Assembly: GCA_964420285.1 (NCBI GenBank)
Contig: CAYQTE010000009.1
Location: forward strand, 1-64,000
Length of the DNA stretch: 64,000 nt
Reading direction: 5' to 3'
DNA from: CAYQTE01 sp964420285
GTDB lineage: Bacteria > Planctomycetota > Phycisphaerae > Tepidisphaerales > Tepidisphaeraceae
Shown here one piece after another: positions 46,970 through 56,968 of this stretch. Each line of letters begins with the position of its first letter. The stretch's first letter is position 1. Both the position numbers and the translations under genes were made by a program. The notes under the pieces are model-generated. The model saw only the letters and a program-made list of their open reading frames with translations, was not told the origin of the DNA and did no database searches.

Positions 46970-47410
46970 TCACGCGGCAACGCCGCTCAGGCTGACCGCC
47001 TTCTCCGTGTCCATCACCAGCAGCAGCCGTTCCTTCAGCTTGTACACGCCGGAAATCAGCTCCCGCGCGATCCCCGACAGCGTCTCGGGCGGCCGCTCGA
47101 ACGTGTCCGGCTCGACGTTCACCACGTCGCCGATCTCGTCCACCAGCAGGCTGACGGCTCCGTCGCCGGTGCGAACGACCACGTTCATCGGCAGGCTGCC
47201 GGCCGGTCGGTCGGCCAGTTCCAATCCGCGGCGAAGGTCGATGGCGGTGACAATCTGGCCGCGCAGGTTGATCAGTCCCTTGATGACCGGGCTGGCCAGC
47301 GGTACGCGGGTCATTTCCTGGAAACGAATCACTTCCTGCACCTGCAACACTTCGATTCCGAAGTACAGGCCATCCACCAGGAACGTGCAAAATTGGCGGT
47401 CTTCTGGCAT
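46970..47410 (-). CDS. cheW: Chemotaxis adaptor CheW
   Basis: 146 aa. CheW fold with FLVDGLYFGIEVLQVQEVIR, IKGLINLRGQIVTAIDLRRG and LLVDEIGDVVNV. It links the receptor to CheA. The ATG at 47410 (MPEDRQF) has GGAGAA at a good distance; a longer start would run into cheA. It follows cheA by 13 bases. Confidence 0.94.
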   Translation of the reverse strand: MPEDRQFCTFLVDGLYFGIEVLQVQEVIRFQEMTRVPLASPVIKGLINLRGQIVTAIDLRRGLELADRPAGSLPMNVVVRTGDGAVSLLVDEIGDVVNVEPDTFERPPETLSGIARELISGVYKLKERLLLVMDTEKAVSLSGVAA

Positions 47411-47423
47411 GAGTATTCTCCGA

Positions 47424-49700
47424 TTAGGCGGCCTTGGCGTCGGCGTGTTCAATGGCTTGCGGCAAAATGGTGCGGATCACGCTCTCCACATCCAGCAGTT
47501 CCGTGACCTTCTTCTCGATCACGGCCGATCCCAGCACGCCCGGCCGGACGATCGTGCGCTGAACGTTCAGGCACTCCTCAACAATGTCCATGATCCGATC
47601 GACCACCAGTCCGATGCTCACATCGTTCTTGGTGTAGACGATCACCTGGATGGTGTCGCCGGTCTGCATGTCCGGCTGGGTCGGCGACGCCAGGCGCAGC
47701 CGGGTGTCGGCCAGAGCCTCCGACAGCGAGATCAGCGGCATGATCTGCCCGCGGTATTGCATGACCGCCTGGCCGCCGCTGTGTTCGATGGCGCTGCGCG
47801 GGAATTCCTCGAGCCTGGCCACCAGCGAAAGGGGGATGGCCATGCGCCGCGTGTCGGATATGCGGAACAGGAGCATGGCCTGCCTGGATGTTCCGGCGTC
47901 CTTGGTTCGAGATTCCATTTCGTGAACCGAGCGGTCCTTGTTGTCGGACACCACGTTGGATTTCTGGGCCAGGCCCATCACGTCCAGAATCAGCGCCACA
48001 CGGCCATCGCCCATGATGGTGGCGCCGGCAAATGTTGTCAGACCCTTGAAGAACTTGCCCAGCGGCTTGACGACGATCTCCTCGGTGTCGTTGATCTCAT
48101 CGACGACCAGTCCGAATTGCCGCTCATCAGCCTGCAGCACGACGATGTTCACCGTGCCGTCACCCTTCTTGTCGGCACTGTCAGTGCGGAGTTCCTTGTT
48201 CAGATAGACCAGCGGCAGGAGGTTCCCGCGCAGCCGATACACCGGCGTGCCGCGGATGCTCTCAACGCCCTTGCGGGCCTGCTCCGGTTCCAGACGCACC
48301 AGTTCCAGCAGGCTGACCTGCGGGATGGCAAAGCGATCGCCGCCGCTGGTGATAACCAGTGCGGGAATGATCGCCAGCGTCAGCGGAATCCGGATACGAA
48401 GGGTCGTGCCCTCGCCCAATTTGCTCTGCAGATCGACGGTCCCGCCGATCTTTTCAATATTGGTCTTGACCACGTCCAGACCGACGCCGCGGCCCGAGAC
48501 ATTGGTGATCTTCTCGGCAGTGGAGAACCCCGGCAGGAACAGGAGGTTCAGGACTTCGCGCTCGGTCATCTTCGCGGCCTGCTCGGCGGAAACCAGGCCG
48601 CGCTCCATCGCCTTGGCCTTGACGCGGTCCAGCGGCACACCCCCGCCGTCGTCGATGATCTCGATATTGACCTGCCCGCCCTCGTGGAACGCGCGGAGAT
48701 ACAGGCGGCCTTCCTCTTTCTTGCCGGCGGTGCGCCGCCTTTCGGGCGTCTCGATGCCGTGATCCACGGAGTTGCGGATGATATGGGTGAGCGGATCCTT
48801 GATGGCCTCAATGATGGTCTTGTCCAGTTCGGTTTCGCGGCCTTCCATCTCGACGCGCACCTGCTTGCCGCACAGTTGGGCCAGGTCGCGCACGATGCGG
48901 GGGAACTTGCTCCAGACATTGCCGATCGGCTGCATGCGCGTCTTCATCACGCCTTCCTGAAGCTCGGTTGTGATGAGATTCAGCCGCTGCGTCGAGCCGG
49001 TGAGCGTGGCGCTTTCCAGCGTGGCGCTGAACTGGAGAATCTGGTTGCGGGCCAGAACCAGTTCACCCACCAAATTCATCAGTTTGTCGAGCAGCCCCAC
49101 ATCAACGCGAATGGCGCTGTTGGCCGAGCCCGACGCTGGCGAATCCGACGACTTGCCCGAATCTCCACCAGCAGCTTTGGCAATGGCAGCCGGCGCGTCC
49201 AGTTCGGCCTGCCCCGCGTGCTCATCCGGCGTCGGCGCTTCGGCCGGCGCGACCGGCGCTGCTGGCGCCACGGCGGCGGGAACGGCCGGCGCGGCCGGGG
49301 CGACGGCGCCCTGGGCGGCGTCCTTCAGCCGCGTGAGATTCGCAATGATCTTTGTGTAGTCGCCATTTCCCTCATTCCCGGCGCTTTCGATGCTGGCCAG
49401 AATCTCGCGGACGGCGTCGACCATCGCCAGCAATCCGCTGATGATGTCGCTGGTGGCTGTCATTTCCCCGTCGCGAAGCTTGCTCAGCAGGCTCTCACCG
49501 ACATGGGTGACGGATTCCAGCTTGCTGAGGCCCAGGAACCCGCACGTACCCTTGATGGTGTGGATCGTGCGGAAAATGCTGGCCAGCCGGTCGCGCGCTG
49601 TCGCATCCTTCTCCAACGCCACAAAGTCCTGATCGAGCCGATCCAGATTCTCGGAACTCTCAACCAAAAACTCTTTCACCAGATCATCGAGTTCTGCCAT
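47424..49700 (-). CDS. cheA: Chemotaxis histidine kinase CheA, two CheW-like domains
   Basis: 758 aa. The HPt domain carries the phospho-His in IFRTIHTIKGTCGF (His47). An Ala/Pro-rich linker near 120-180 replaces any clear P2 CheY-binding domain. A dimerisation helix (VDVGLLDKLMNLVGELVLAR) precedes the ATPase with HIIRNSVDHGIE and DDGGGVPLDRV. Two CheW-like domains follow, about 450-590 and 605-745. The doubled CheW-like end is unusual against the standard single one and may tune array contacts. First structural gene of the cluster, downstream of the FixJ-type gene by about 190 bases. Confidence 0.95.
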   Translation of the reverse strand: MAELDDLVKEFLVESSENLDRLDQDFVALEKDATARDRLASIFRTIHTIKGTCGFLGLSKLESVTHVGESLLSKLRDGEMTATSDIISGLLAMVDAVREILASIESAGNEGNGDYTKIIANLTRLKDAAQGAVAPAAPAVPAAVAPAAPVAPAEAPTPDEHAGQAELDAPAAIAKAAGGDSGKSSDSPASGSANSAIRVDVGLLDKLMNLVGELVLARNQILQFSATLESATLTGSTQRLNLITTELQEGVMKTRMQPIGNVWSKFPRIVRDLAQLCGKQVRVEMEGRETELDKTIIEAIKDPLTHIIRNSVDHGIETPERRRTAGKKEEGRLYLRAFHEGGQVNIEIIDDGGGVPLDRVKAKAMERGLVSAEQAAKMTEREVLNLLFLPGFSTAEKITNVSGRGVGLDVVKTNIEKIGGTVDLQSKLGEGTTLRIRIPLTLAIIPALVITSGGDRFAIPQVSLLELVRLEPEQARKGVESIRGTPVYRLRGNLLPLVYLNKELRTDSADKKGDGTVNIVVLQADERQFGLVVDEINDTEEIVVKPLGKFFKGLTTFAGATIMGDGRVALILDVMGLAQKSNVVSDNKDRSVHEMESRTKDAGTSRQAMLLFRISDTRRMAIPLSLVARLEEFPRSAIEHSGGQAVMQYRGQIMPLISLSEALADTRLRLASPTQPDMQTGDTIQVIVYTKNDVSIGLVVDRIMDIVEECLNVQRTIVRPGVLGSAVIEKKVTELLDVESVIRTILPQAIEHADAKAA

Positions 49701-49887
49701 GTTGCATTCCTCTTTAGGGAATTCAAACTCGGCGCCATCGCCGACCCGTTATCCGGACTTACAGCTTCGATTCTGCGAATCGACTTGGGGGGTCCGGCCG
49801 ACCTTCCGGAGAAGACATCGACTGCGGCACAGGCACGTTAAATAGGATAAAGCGCTTACGAGAACGGCTTACCCCCGGGAGCCGACA

Positions 49888-50511
49888 TCAGGCGGCATCG
49901 GCGTGCAGGGCGATCCGGACGGCTTCCGTTGCACTCGTGGCTTGCATCTTCTTCATCAGATGCCAGCGATGAATGGCGACGGTCCGGATCGAAATATTCA
50001 GCATCATGGCCATTTGCTTGTTCGATTTGCCCGTGCAGAGCAGCCCCAGAACCTCGCGCTCGCGCTCGGTCAGTTCCGCCACGCGGCTCCTGGATGCGGC
50101 TTTCCCCAATTCCCGCTGACGGCGATCGGCATCGGCGGCCAGCGCCTCGCGCACCCGCGCCACCAACAGCCCCCGATCCACCGGCTTGATTAGAAAATCG
50201 TACGCTCCCAGCTTCATGCTGCGCACCGCCGTGACAACACTGGCAGCGGCCGTAACGGCGATTACCGGCATGGCAAGGCCTGGCCGGGTTCTTGTCCTCT
50301 CGAGTACATCCAGACCGCTCAGGCCGGGAAGCATCATGTCCAGAATCAGGATTGATGGGCCGCCCGGTCGCGCCTCCTCCAGAAACTCTTCACCGGATTC
50401 ATACGACGCGTAATGCAGGCCGTCGGATTCAAGCATCAGCTCCAGCGAATGCCTGGCGGCCCAGTCATCGTCCAGGATGTAAACCGTGCGCTGACTGCTC
50501 ATTGTGCTCAT
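49888..50511 (-). CDS. FixJ-type response regulator with LuxR HTH
   Basis: 207 aa from ATG 50511. The receiver has VYILDDDWAARHSLELML, the phospho-Asp in ILILDMMLPGLSG and the Lys in FLIKPVDRG. The DNA-binding domain has ELTEREREVLGLLCTGKSNK and the recognition helix SIRTVAIHRWHLMKKM. The partner kinase is not adjacent unless it is CheA. AAGG lies before the chosen start; an ATG 18 bases upstream is possible. It could regulate the chemosensory cluster or link it to gene expression (inference). Confidence 0.9.
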   Translation of the reverse strand: MSTMSSQRTVYILDDDWAARHSLELMLESDGLHYASYESGEEFLEEARPGGPSILILDMMLPGLSGLDVLERTRTRPGLAMPVIAVTAAASVVTAVRSMKLGAYDFLIKPVDRGLLVARVREALAADADRRQRELGKAASRSRVAELTEREREVLGLLCTGKSNKQMAMMLNISIRTVAIHRWHLMKKMQATSATEAVRIALHADAA

Positions 50512-50966
50512 CACGCCTTGAGACGGCATCACGAGAATCGAGAATATTGAACGCTGTGCGGCGGCCCCGGCCTCTCTCGATCTAGGGCATATCTTTGCCT
50601 TTATCGACACACGTTCGTTGCGCCCGTCATGGTCATTTGTACTCATACGGCCGAATTCAGGCAGCGTTTCGCCAATGCGCAATCGCCGATCGATGGCTCA
50701 TGAGACTCGCTGCGCGTTCCTGCTCGAACACTGCCCAGTCAGTCGATCCTCACGGTCAAGGCCAAACGGCGGGAACTTGCAGAAACGCATCGAGAAGGAG
50801 ACCAGCGCCAAGCTGCGGACCGATATCAATCCCGCACTGGCAATCAGGGAAGCCCCGCTTGGGGCCCGGTCCGTTGACGCTGACGAGGCATTTTGGGTGA
50901 CGCGAGTCGGTGGCACAAGGCTTATGCGCCAACGTCCATTCGACGTAAGGCCTTGTCATTACTCAT
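50512..50966. other. Intergenic stretch before tRNA-Arg
   Basis: About 450 bases with no gene of recognisable family. It holds only short open frames without motifs. No promoter hexamers, repeats or hairpins stand out. Confidence 0.45.
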
Positions 50967-51040
<74 letters not shown>

Positions 51041-51110
51041 CAGCGACCGGCACGCGGGGAGGAATCGTTACAGAGGTCGTGCGTGGTGTCAAGCGCGCCG
51101 GACCGGGCGT

Positions 51111-54100
51111 TCAGCGCGGAGCGCCGGTGAAAACCTGGTCGACGGTGGTGGTGACCGAATCGAGACTCGTGGCGGATACGCGCGGGGACTGGATCGTGCC
51201 ATCGACGTGTATCTGGAGCATTTCATTGCGGGCACTTTGCAGGAGCGGGCCGACGACGGGAAGCGTGGGCCAGTTTGGATTGTTGGTTACGAAAGTCAGA
51301 CTGACCTTTCGCGTGTCAAAATCGAGCGAGCCGCTGCCCTGCATGGTCATGCTGTTGCCGCGCAGGGCAATGTCCTCGATCGCGACGCGCTGGCCCTGGA
51401 CGCTGTAGCGGGCAGTGGCCGACTCGAACGGGCTGTTGATCGGCAATGAAAGGTTCGTGATTTGCAACAGACTCAATAACAGGGGAATGTGGTACATGTC
51501 CTTGCCGCTGACGGCCACGTCGCCCCGGCCGCGCCGCGTCGCGGGCTGCCCGGAGGTTCCTTCCAGCGTCAGGCTGGCGGTGAGCCGGCCCTTGATGTCC
51601 TTGTCGGCGCCCGGGGCAAGCTGCGCGACATCGGCGTTGCGCAACGCGAAATTCATGCTGTAGCGGCTGGGGCCGGAATCGGGATAGAAGATCGAGACGT
51701 CGCCGCCGAGGTCTCCATCGCAATAGGTGCCCTGGATGTGGCTAACCTGGATGGAGGAGGAATCGGCGGGCTTGGCGATGGCGGCGCGCACGGCGGTGGC
51801 GCTCTTGCCGCCGACAGTCAGCGCGTCGGCATTGATGTTGCCGGCCAGTTCATTGAGCTGGCCGCGGCGGATTTTCCCGGAGAGATCAAACGCCCCTTTG
51901 GCGTGCGTCAGGGGAACACCCACATCGCCGCTTAGGCCATCAGCGCCAATGTGGACGGCGAAGTCGATATCCGGTCCGTTCATCGGCTGCGATGCGGGCT
52001 TGGTGGCGCCGGCTGGCTGGGAAGCCGTGGCCGCGCCGGCGGCGGCGGCCGGCCGATATGTGAGCTTCGAAAAATCCACGTTGATTTTCCCCTCGAGCGA
52101 CAACGACCGAACCAGGGCCGTCAGATCGCTGGGCATCGCCTTGAGAAGCGAATCGTCAAGCGTCAGGTCGCTGGCGGAGAGGCGGACATCCCACGGCCCC
52201 AGTGCCAGCGTCGAGCCAGCGCCGCTGATCGCAATGTGCGAATCGCCGTGTCGCGCCGTGACCTTTTCGAGCGTCACCTGCGAGCCGGCCAGGGCGATCG
52301 AGCCTTGCACGTCGTCCAGGCGAAGCGGCACGGCCGCAGGAGTGACGCTCAGTTTTCGCGGATGGATGAGCACCACAAAATTGTTCAGCGGGCCGGCGCC
52401 GCTGGCGGCAGGATTGCCGTGAACTTGCGCGCAGGAAAGATCGACATCGACCGTGCCGACGGGCTGGACCTGATCCCACGCGGACTGGGCGGCGGCGGGA
52501 AGTCGCAGATACAGGTCGTGGTCGAGGTCAAGATTGACGGCCTGGGCGCGGATATCAAATTGTGGAGTTGCGCCGCCGAAACCGGCCGTGCCGGCGCCGG
52601 TGATGTGGGCCTGGCCGCGTTTGGCCTGGAAGTCAGTAATGGTGACGACCTGGGTCGTGGCGCGCAACTGGGCGGCGACGGAATCCATAAGCGGCTCGCC
52701 GCCGTCGGCACGCATGGCGGCGTCGTGCAGCGAGATCTTCACGTCGTAAGCAATATCAGGCTGAGTCGTGGCCGCGGCACTCGCGGCGACCGCCGGCTGC
52801 GTGGCGGCGGCGGATTTGCCGGCAAAAACATGGCTATCGACATCGACGCGACCAGTCAGGCCGATCTGCCCGGCCAACTGAGTTGCCGACGGCGGTAGCG
52901 TATTCAATAGATCGTGATCGATCGGGACATCGCGGCCGACGATGTACAGGTCGGGGCGAACACCAATCGGCGCAGATGCGGCCGGATCGGAGGAACCGGG
53001 CGGTGCATCCCAATCGACTCGGCCGGAGATGGCCAGGAGCGCATCGCCGTGCTGGACGTGGCCGTCAATATCGGCGTGGTTGCCGCTGAATGTCGCGGTG
53101 CCTCGAACATGTTGCAACGGGTAGGGAAAGCCTGAGAATGAGGCGTTCCCGTCGGTGAGCGTGACGGAGGTGACGACGGTCCAAACCTGGTTGCCGCCGG
53201 GCGGGCAGTTAATCGAGCAGTTGAACGCGCCGGCAAACATCGGGCCATCGCCCAAGGGATGGAACATGGAGAAGGCCCGCCGGAATTCCGGGGCCATCGC
53301 GTCGCGCAGGGCGGGTTCATCGCTCATGCGGTCGCTCCAGACCCGGATGCTGGCGCCGGCGTGATCGTCGAGCGGACTGACGGCGCCGGCGATGTTGACG
53401 ACCGTGTCGGCGTTGGGTCCGCCCTTGATGCCATTGCCTCTGACGTTGTCGATGACGACGCGATCCAATCCGCTGCCCGGGTCTTTGTCCAGCAGGATTC
53501 GTCCGCTGGCGTTTTGCACCGGATAGGGAAACTGATCGAAGACAAACTGGCCTTGGAGGACATTCAATTCGCCGCTGACAATCAGTGGCTTGGCCGGATC
53601 GACGCGCTGGACGCGGACGCGCGCATCGCAGGTTCCCTGGGGCCGGAGCATTTTATAGATATTCTGGATCGCCGGCGGCAGCCAGACCACATAGCGCGGC
53701 GAGGCGGGGACAAAGAAATTCTCGGTGGCGGGATTGGAAATGACCAGGTCCATTGGCGCATCGGGGGAATATCCGCCAATGACGCCATCGACGGCCACGG
53801 CGTTCCCCTCGACCCGGCCGATGAGATTCCTGATCTGGATGCCGCGATCATCACTGAAAAGCAGCGTGCCGCTGACCTGAGAGAGTCGAATGGGCTGGGG
53901 TTTCCCGTCGGCCGCCACATCCGCCGGCGGCGTGATCCCGGTCAGCCTGGCCAAATCGTCAGGCGACTGGGGCGGCTGGCTGGCGTCGGGTCCAAGCCAC
54001 TCCTGGGGGCTGACGGACATGGTGACATTGCTCATCGCCATTTCGACGCTGAACCGGGCCGGTGCGGGCCCCGTGGGCGGCGTGTAAGCCAGGTGAGGGA

Positions 54101-54926
54101 TTTCGACACGGCCCTGGATTTCATGCGCCTGGCAGAATTGTCGCACTTCGCTGGACAGCATGGCCTTGATGTCGGGGCCGAAGGTGAAGTTGGCCAGTGT
54201 CGCGGTCAACCGCCCGGTGGCGGCGTTGAATTCGCCGCGGGCGTCGGGGCCAAGTCCTTCAGCGCCGCGGCTTTGGAAACCAAAGGCGTAGGTGGCCGGC
54301 GTGTCCGTGGGAGAGAACTGGCCTTCGATGGCCATCGCCCCTTTGGGAATGACAGTGCTGTGGTTGATTTCAGCGTAGATGATCGTGCCGTTGCGAAGGA
54401 CGACTTCGGGAAGCTCCTGGGGCATCGTCAGCGGCGGCAGCGCGGCCCTGGCGGCGCTGCGGTCGGTCAGCACCTGGTAATTCCACTGATGGGTGTCGAG
54501 GTTCTCGCTGATGTGAACGGCCGGATTGACGGCGACAATCTGCGTGGCCCGGATTCGCCCGAAAACGAGGTCTCGCGGGTCATAGCGAATCAGGAGTGTC
54601 GAGGCGTCGAAGAGGCTTGAATCCGCCTGATTACCGGCCCCGGTGCGGATGGTGACCCGATCCAGGCGCAGGCCCTCGAACAGCGTGAGCTTGGCATCAC
54701 CGATCTCGACCCGGCAGCCAAGCAGGTCGGTGAGATAGGCGACGGCCATGCGGCGCACGCGATGGGGTTCGGTCAGATACCAATATCCGCCGATCAGCCC
54801 GCACATAGCTGCAAGGAACGCCAGCATCCCCCAGCGGCGGAGGCGGCGCAACCGGGGGCGCAGCGGACGGCCGGGACGCCAGGTCCGGTCGAACAGGTGG
54901 TCTGGATTCGGAACAAATACGGGCAT
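51111..54926 (-). CDS. Giant AsmA/TamB-like envelope protein
   Basis: About 1271 aa. One membrane helix near the start (MLAFLAAMCGLIGGYWYL) anchors a long beta-rich periplasmic region. The early block LLGCRVEIGDAKLTLFEGLRL is characteristic of AsmA/TamB-like proteins, and the C-terminal part (FALRNADVAQLAPGADKDI, LTASLTLEGTSGQPATRRG, YHIPLLLSLLQI) matches the AsmA-like C-terminal region. Ala/Thr/Gln/Pro linkers interrupt it near 700 and 1000. Members form tubes that carry lipids between inner and outer membrane in diderm bacteria. ATG 54926 is chosen over a TTG 57 bases upstream. It lies 63 bases after a GT39-like gene. Confidence 0.8.
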   Translation of the reverse strand: MPVFVPNPDHLFDRTWRPGRPLRPRLRRLRRWGMLAFLAAMCGLIGGYWYLTEPHRVRRMAVAYLTDLLGCRVEIGDAKLTLFEGLRLDRVTIRTGAGNQADSSLFDASTLLIRYDPRDLVFGRIRATQIVAVNPAVHISENLDTHQWNYQVLTDRSAARAALPPLTMPQELPEVVLRNGTIIYAEINHSTVIPKGAMAIEGQFSPTDTPATYAFGFQSRGAEGLGPDARGEFNAATGRLTATLANFTFGPDIKAMLSSEVRQFCQAHEIQGRVEIPHLAYTPPTGPAPARFSVEMAMSNVTMSVSPQEWLGPDASQPPQSPDDLARLTGITPPADVAADGKPQPIRLSQVSGTLLFSDDRGIQIRNLIGRVEGNAVAVDGVIGGYSPDAPMDLVISNPATENFFVPASPRYVVWLPPAIQNIYKMLRPQGTCDARVRVQRVDPAKPLIVSGELNVLQGQFVFDQFPYPVQNASGRILLDKDPGSGLDRVVIDNVRGNGIKGGPNADTVVNIAGAVSPLDDHAGASIRVWSDRMSDEPALRDAMAPEFRRAFSMFHPLGDGPMFAGAFNCSINCPPGGNQVWTVVTSVTLTDGNASFSGFPYPLQHVRGTATFSGNHADIDGHVQHGDALLAISGRVDWDAPPGSSDPAASAPIGVRPDLYIVGRDVPIDHDLLNTLPPSATQLAGQIGLTGRVDVDSHVFAGKSAAATQPAVAASAAATTQPDIAYDVKISLHDAAMRADGGEPLMDSVAAQLRATTQVVTITDFQAKRGQAHITGAGTAGFGGATPQFDIRAQAVNLDLDHDLYLRLPAAAQSAWDQVQPVGTVDVDLSCAQVHGNPAASGAGPLNNFVVLIHPRKLSVTPAAVPLRLDDVQGSIALAGSQVTLEKVTARHGDSHIAISGAGSTLALGPWDVRLSASDLTLDDSLLKAMPSDLTALVRSLSLEGKINVDFSKLTYRPAAAAGAATASQPAGATKPASQPMNGPDIDFAVHIGADGLSGDVGVPLTHAKGAFDLSGKIRRGQLNELAGNINADALTVGGKSATAVRAAIAKPADSSSIQVSHIQGTYCDGDLGGDVSIFYPDSGPSRYSMNFALRNADVAQLAPGADKDIKGRLTASLTLEGTSGQPATRRGRGDVAVSGKDMYHIPLLLSLLQITNLSLPINSPFESATARYSVQGQRVAIEDIALRGNSMTMQGSGSLDFDTRKVSLTFVTNNPNWPTLPVVGPLLQSARNEMLQIHVDGTIQSPRVSATSLDSVTTTVDQVFTGAPR

Positions 54927-54989
54927 CAAAGCCTGTCTTTGGCCCGGGTCGAGAATGGCGTCCTGCCGGTCGGCAACCCGCAAAATGTG

Positions 54990-56360
54990 TCAAACCGCCG
55001 CGTCCTGCGGCGCTTTCTCCGATCGCCTCCAACCAAGTCGCCCAAATCCGCGATGGTCCATCCAGTTCGACACCGCCGATGCCGCCAGGATAGCCATCAT
55101 CGGTTCGGCCGGCACCCGATATCTCAACGAGCCCACGCTCATCGCAACGAGGAACGTAAGATAGGCCGGCGTCAGGAGCAAGAACAATTTGCCCGATAAC
55201 GCAATTCCTTTTCCAAACAGCCCAGCAAGCACCAGAATGGACACCGGAACCGCATAGAGCAGGCCCGCCGCGATGGTAGCGCGATGGCTGGCGGCCAGTT
55301 CGCTCAGCGGAATCGGACTCCATGTGCGGGCGACCTTGCGGATTGTGAGGCTCGCCAGGTCCATCACGCTGGTTTGGCGTATTGATTCATCGGCCAAATC
55401 GGAAAAATACAGCGATCGATCAACTTCGCTGAGGGTCCGCAAGCGCGGGGCTATGCTCTGCACAAATCGCTGGTCGCTTTGGCCGGTGGCTGAGGGATTG
55501 AACCCGTCATATTTGGTGATGCCGGCGTTGGTGGTATCCCACAAGAACGTCGGCCCACCGATGCTCTTCAAGGTGCTGTAGTTTCGCACCGTCCATGGGA
55601 TCAGCACCAGAACCGTCATCAAGATGAAAGTCGTGGCGATGGGCAATGGCCAGCGAATCGGACGGGTCAGCTTTTCCGCTATCCGCGAACGACCCACCGC
55701 TGGTCCGATAAATGCGCCGGATATGCCGATCAACAAAGGTAGCCCGACAGCACTGGGCCGGACCAGAATGCTCAGCGCGATCAGGAACCCTCCGACAAGC
55801 GTGGCCGGAGCGATCATGATCTCGCCAATCAGCCATGCCACCAAAGGGGGTATCTGGCGCCGCAGCGGCCCGCCGCCGGCTGCCAGCAACGTCACGCCCC
55901 ACATAAGCATGGCCGTGAACGGCGTCTCGCTGAGTAGCAGCCCGCTGAAGTAAATCAGAAACGGATTGAGCGCCACGAGTCCCGCCGCCGCGAGCGATCC
56001 GGATTCGGAAAGCCATCGCCGCGCCAGGAAATACGTCGCCAGGATTGTCGATGCATCGAGCAACGCCTGCACGATGCGCACCAGCATCACCTTACCATCA
56101 CACGCCGCGATCAGCAGTGGATACCCCGGCATGCGATACGCCCGCACGGTATCCTGAAACCGCGGATCAAAAAACGCGAAACCCTCGCCATTCAGGACGT
56201 TTTGCCCGATGTGCAAATACTCGATCTGATCCGGCAATGCCGCCAGGGACGACTCATCGGTTGGCAGATGCACGCCCCAGGCCAGCCGGATCAAGAGCCC
56301 GGTCATGACGATCATCGCCAGCGGCGTCCATGAGGTTCTGCCCGCAGCAGCTTTGCCCAT
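54990..56360 (-). CDS. GT39-like multi-pass glycosyltransferase
   Basis: 456 aa, about ten membrane helices. The N-terminal loop contains PTDESSLAALPDQIEYLHIG, with the acidic residues (Asp-Gln, Glu) placed like those of GT-C lipid-linked sugar transferases. LSESGSLAAAGLVALNPFLIYFSGLLLSETPF follows, a common GT39/PMT pattern. It probably moves a sugar from a polyprenyl carrier onto a lipid or protein outside the membrane. Same strand as the AsmA-like gene and probably transcribed before it. Confidence 0.8.
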   Translation of the reverse strand: MGKAAAGRTSWTPLAMIVMTGLLIRLAWGVHLPTDESSLAALPDQIEYLHIGQNVLNGEGFAFFDPRFQDTVRAYRMPGYPLLIAACDGKVMLVRIVQALLDASTILATYFLARRWLSESGSLAAAGLVALNPFLIYFSGLLLSETPFTAMLMWGVTLLAAGGGPLRRQIPPLVAWLIGEIMIAPATLVGGFLIALSILVRPSAVGLPLLIGISGAFIGPAVGRSRIAEKLTRPIRWPLPIATTFILMTVLVLIPWTVRNYSTLKSIGGPTFLWDTTNAGITKYDGFNPSATGQSDQRFVQSIAPRLRTLSEVDRSLYFSDLADESIRQTSVMDLASLTIRKVARTWSPIPLSELAASHRATIAAGLLYAVPVSILVLAGLFGKGIALSGKLFLLLTPAYLTFLVAMSVGSLRYRVPAEPMMAILAASAVSNWMDHRGFGRLGWRRSEKAPQDAAV

Positions 56361-56539
56361 CACACCACCCTACCGCGCCATCGGCCCGCCAAGCAACGAA
56401 TTTCCGGCCATGTTGATCATACCCCGTCGGGCGGATTGGATCGCCTTACAAGGCCAAGGTTACAACTGTTCTGAACGGGCCAAGACGCGTGAATCGGTCA
56501 CGGGCGTCGCGGGCCGGTTTCATGCCGGTTTCATTCACA

Positions 56540-56568
56540 TTGACATGTCACACAAGGTGTGATACTTT
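56540..56568 (+). promoter_or_regulatory. Promoter with internal operator for toxin-antitoxin
   Basis: TTGACA (56540-56545), a 17-base spacer and TACTTT (56563-56568) make a near-consensus promoter, the best in the window. The spacer holds the perfect palindrome TCACAC-AAG-GTGTGA (56548-56562). This is the expected site for autorepression by the HTH antitoxin encoded downstream. Confidence 0.82.
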
Positions 56569-56594
56569 GAGCATGCCCAGATGGGAGGCGTCAG

Positions 56595-56968
56595 TTGCGA
56601 ATTTTCAAGAACGCGTGGTTTTGCCGGTTTGCGCGTCGGGAAAAATAGTGGACGCTACGTTGAAGGACGCCGTGGCCCGAGCAGAAATGGGCGCTATTGA
56701 CGCCGACCTCGGCGGCGGCGTCATCAAACAGCAGCTCGCCCGCCCCGGCCAAGGAAAATCAGGCGGGTATCGGAGCATTATCCTGTTTAGGAATGGTGAG
56801 CGGGCTTTTTTCGTCTATGGCTTCGCCAAAAGCGAGCGGGAAAATATTGCGCCGGATGAACAGGTGGTGTTTAAGAAATCCGCAAGATCGCTTTTCGCGC
56901 TTTCGGAAATGGAAATCGAGGCCCTGCTCGACGAAGAAGTTCTTACGGAGATTAACGATGAGGACTAA
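56595..56968 (+). pseudogene. RelE/HigB-type toxin with one-base frameshift
   Basis: RelE-family (PF06296-like) mRNA interferase. The best start is TTG 56595: GGGAGG lies six bases upstream and the promoter at 56540-56568 fits. This frame reads MRIFKNAWFCRFARREK, the family's normal N-terminus, then stops at TAG 56646-56648. The rest of the protein (IVDATLKDAVARAEMGAIDA ... GKSGGYRSIILFRNGERAFF) lies in the -1 frame to the stop at 56966-56968. The shift falls on a run of five A (56641-56645); a sixth A would restore the frame. It may be a sequencing error, a disabling mutation, or slippage on the A run just before the stop. A longer frame from ATG 56573 exists but has an unrelated N-terminus. 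It overlaps the antitoxin gene by 11 bases. Confidence 0.82.

Noticed and set aside
56489..56594. Longer N-terminus for the RelE-type toxin from upstream ATG codons
   Set aside because: The extension overlaps the promoter and its residues do not fit the family; the TTG at 56595 with GGGAGG gives the expected N-terminus.
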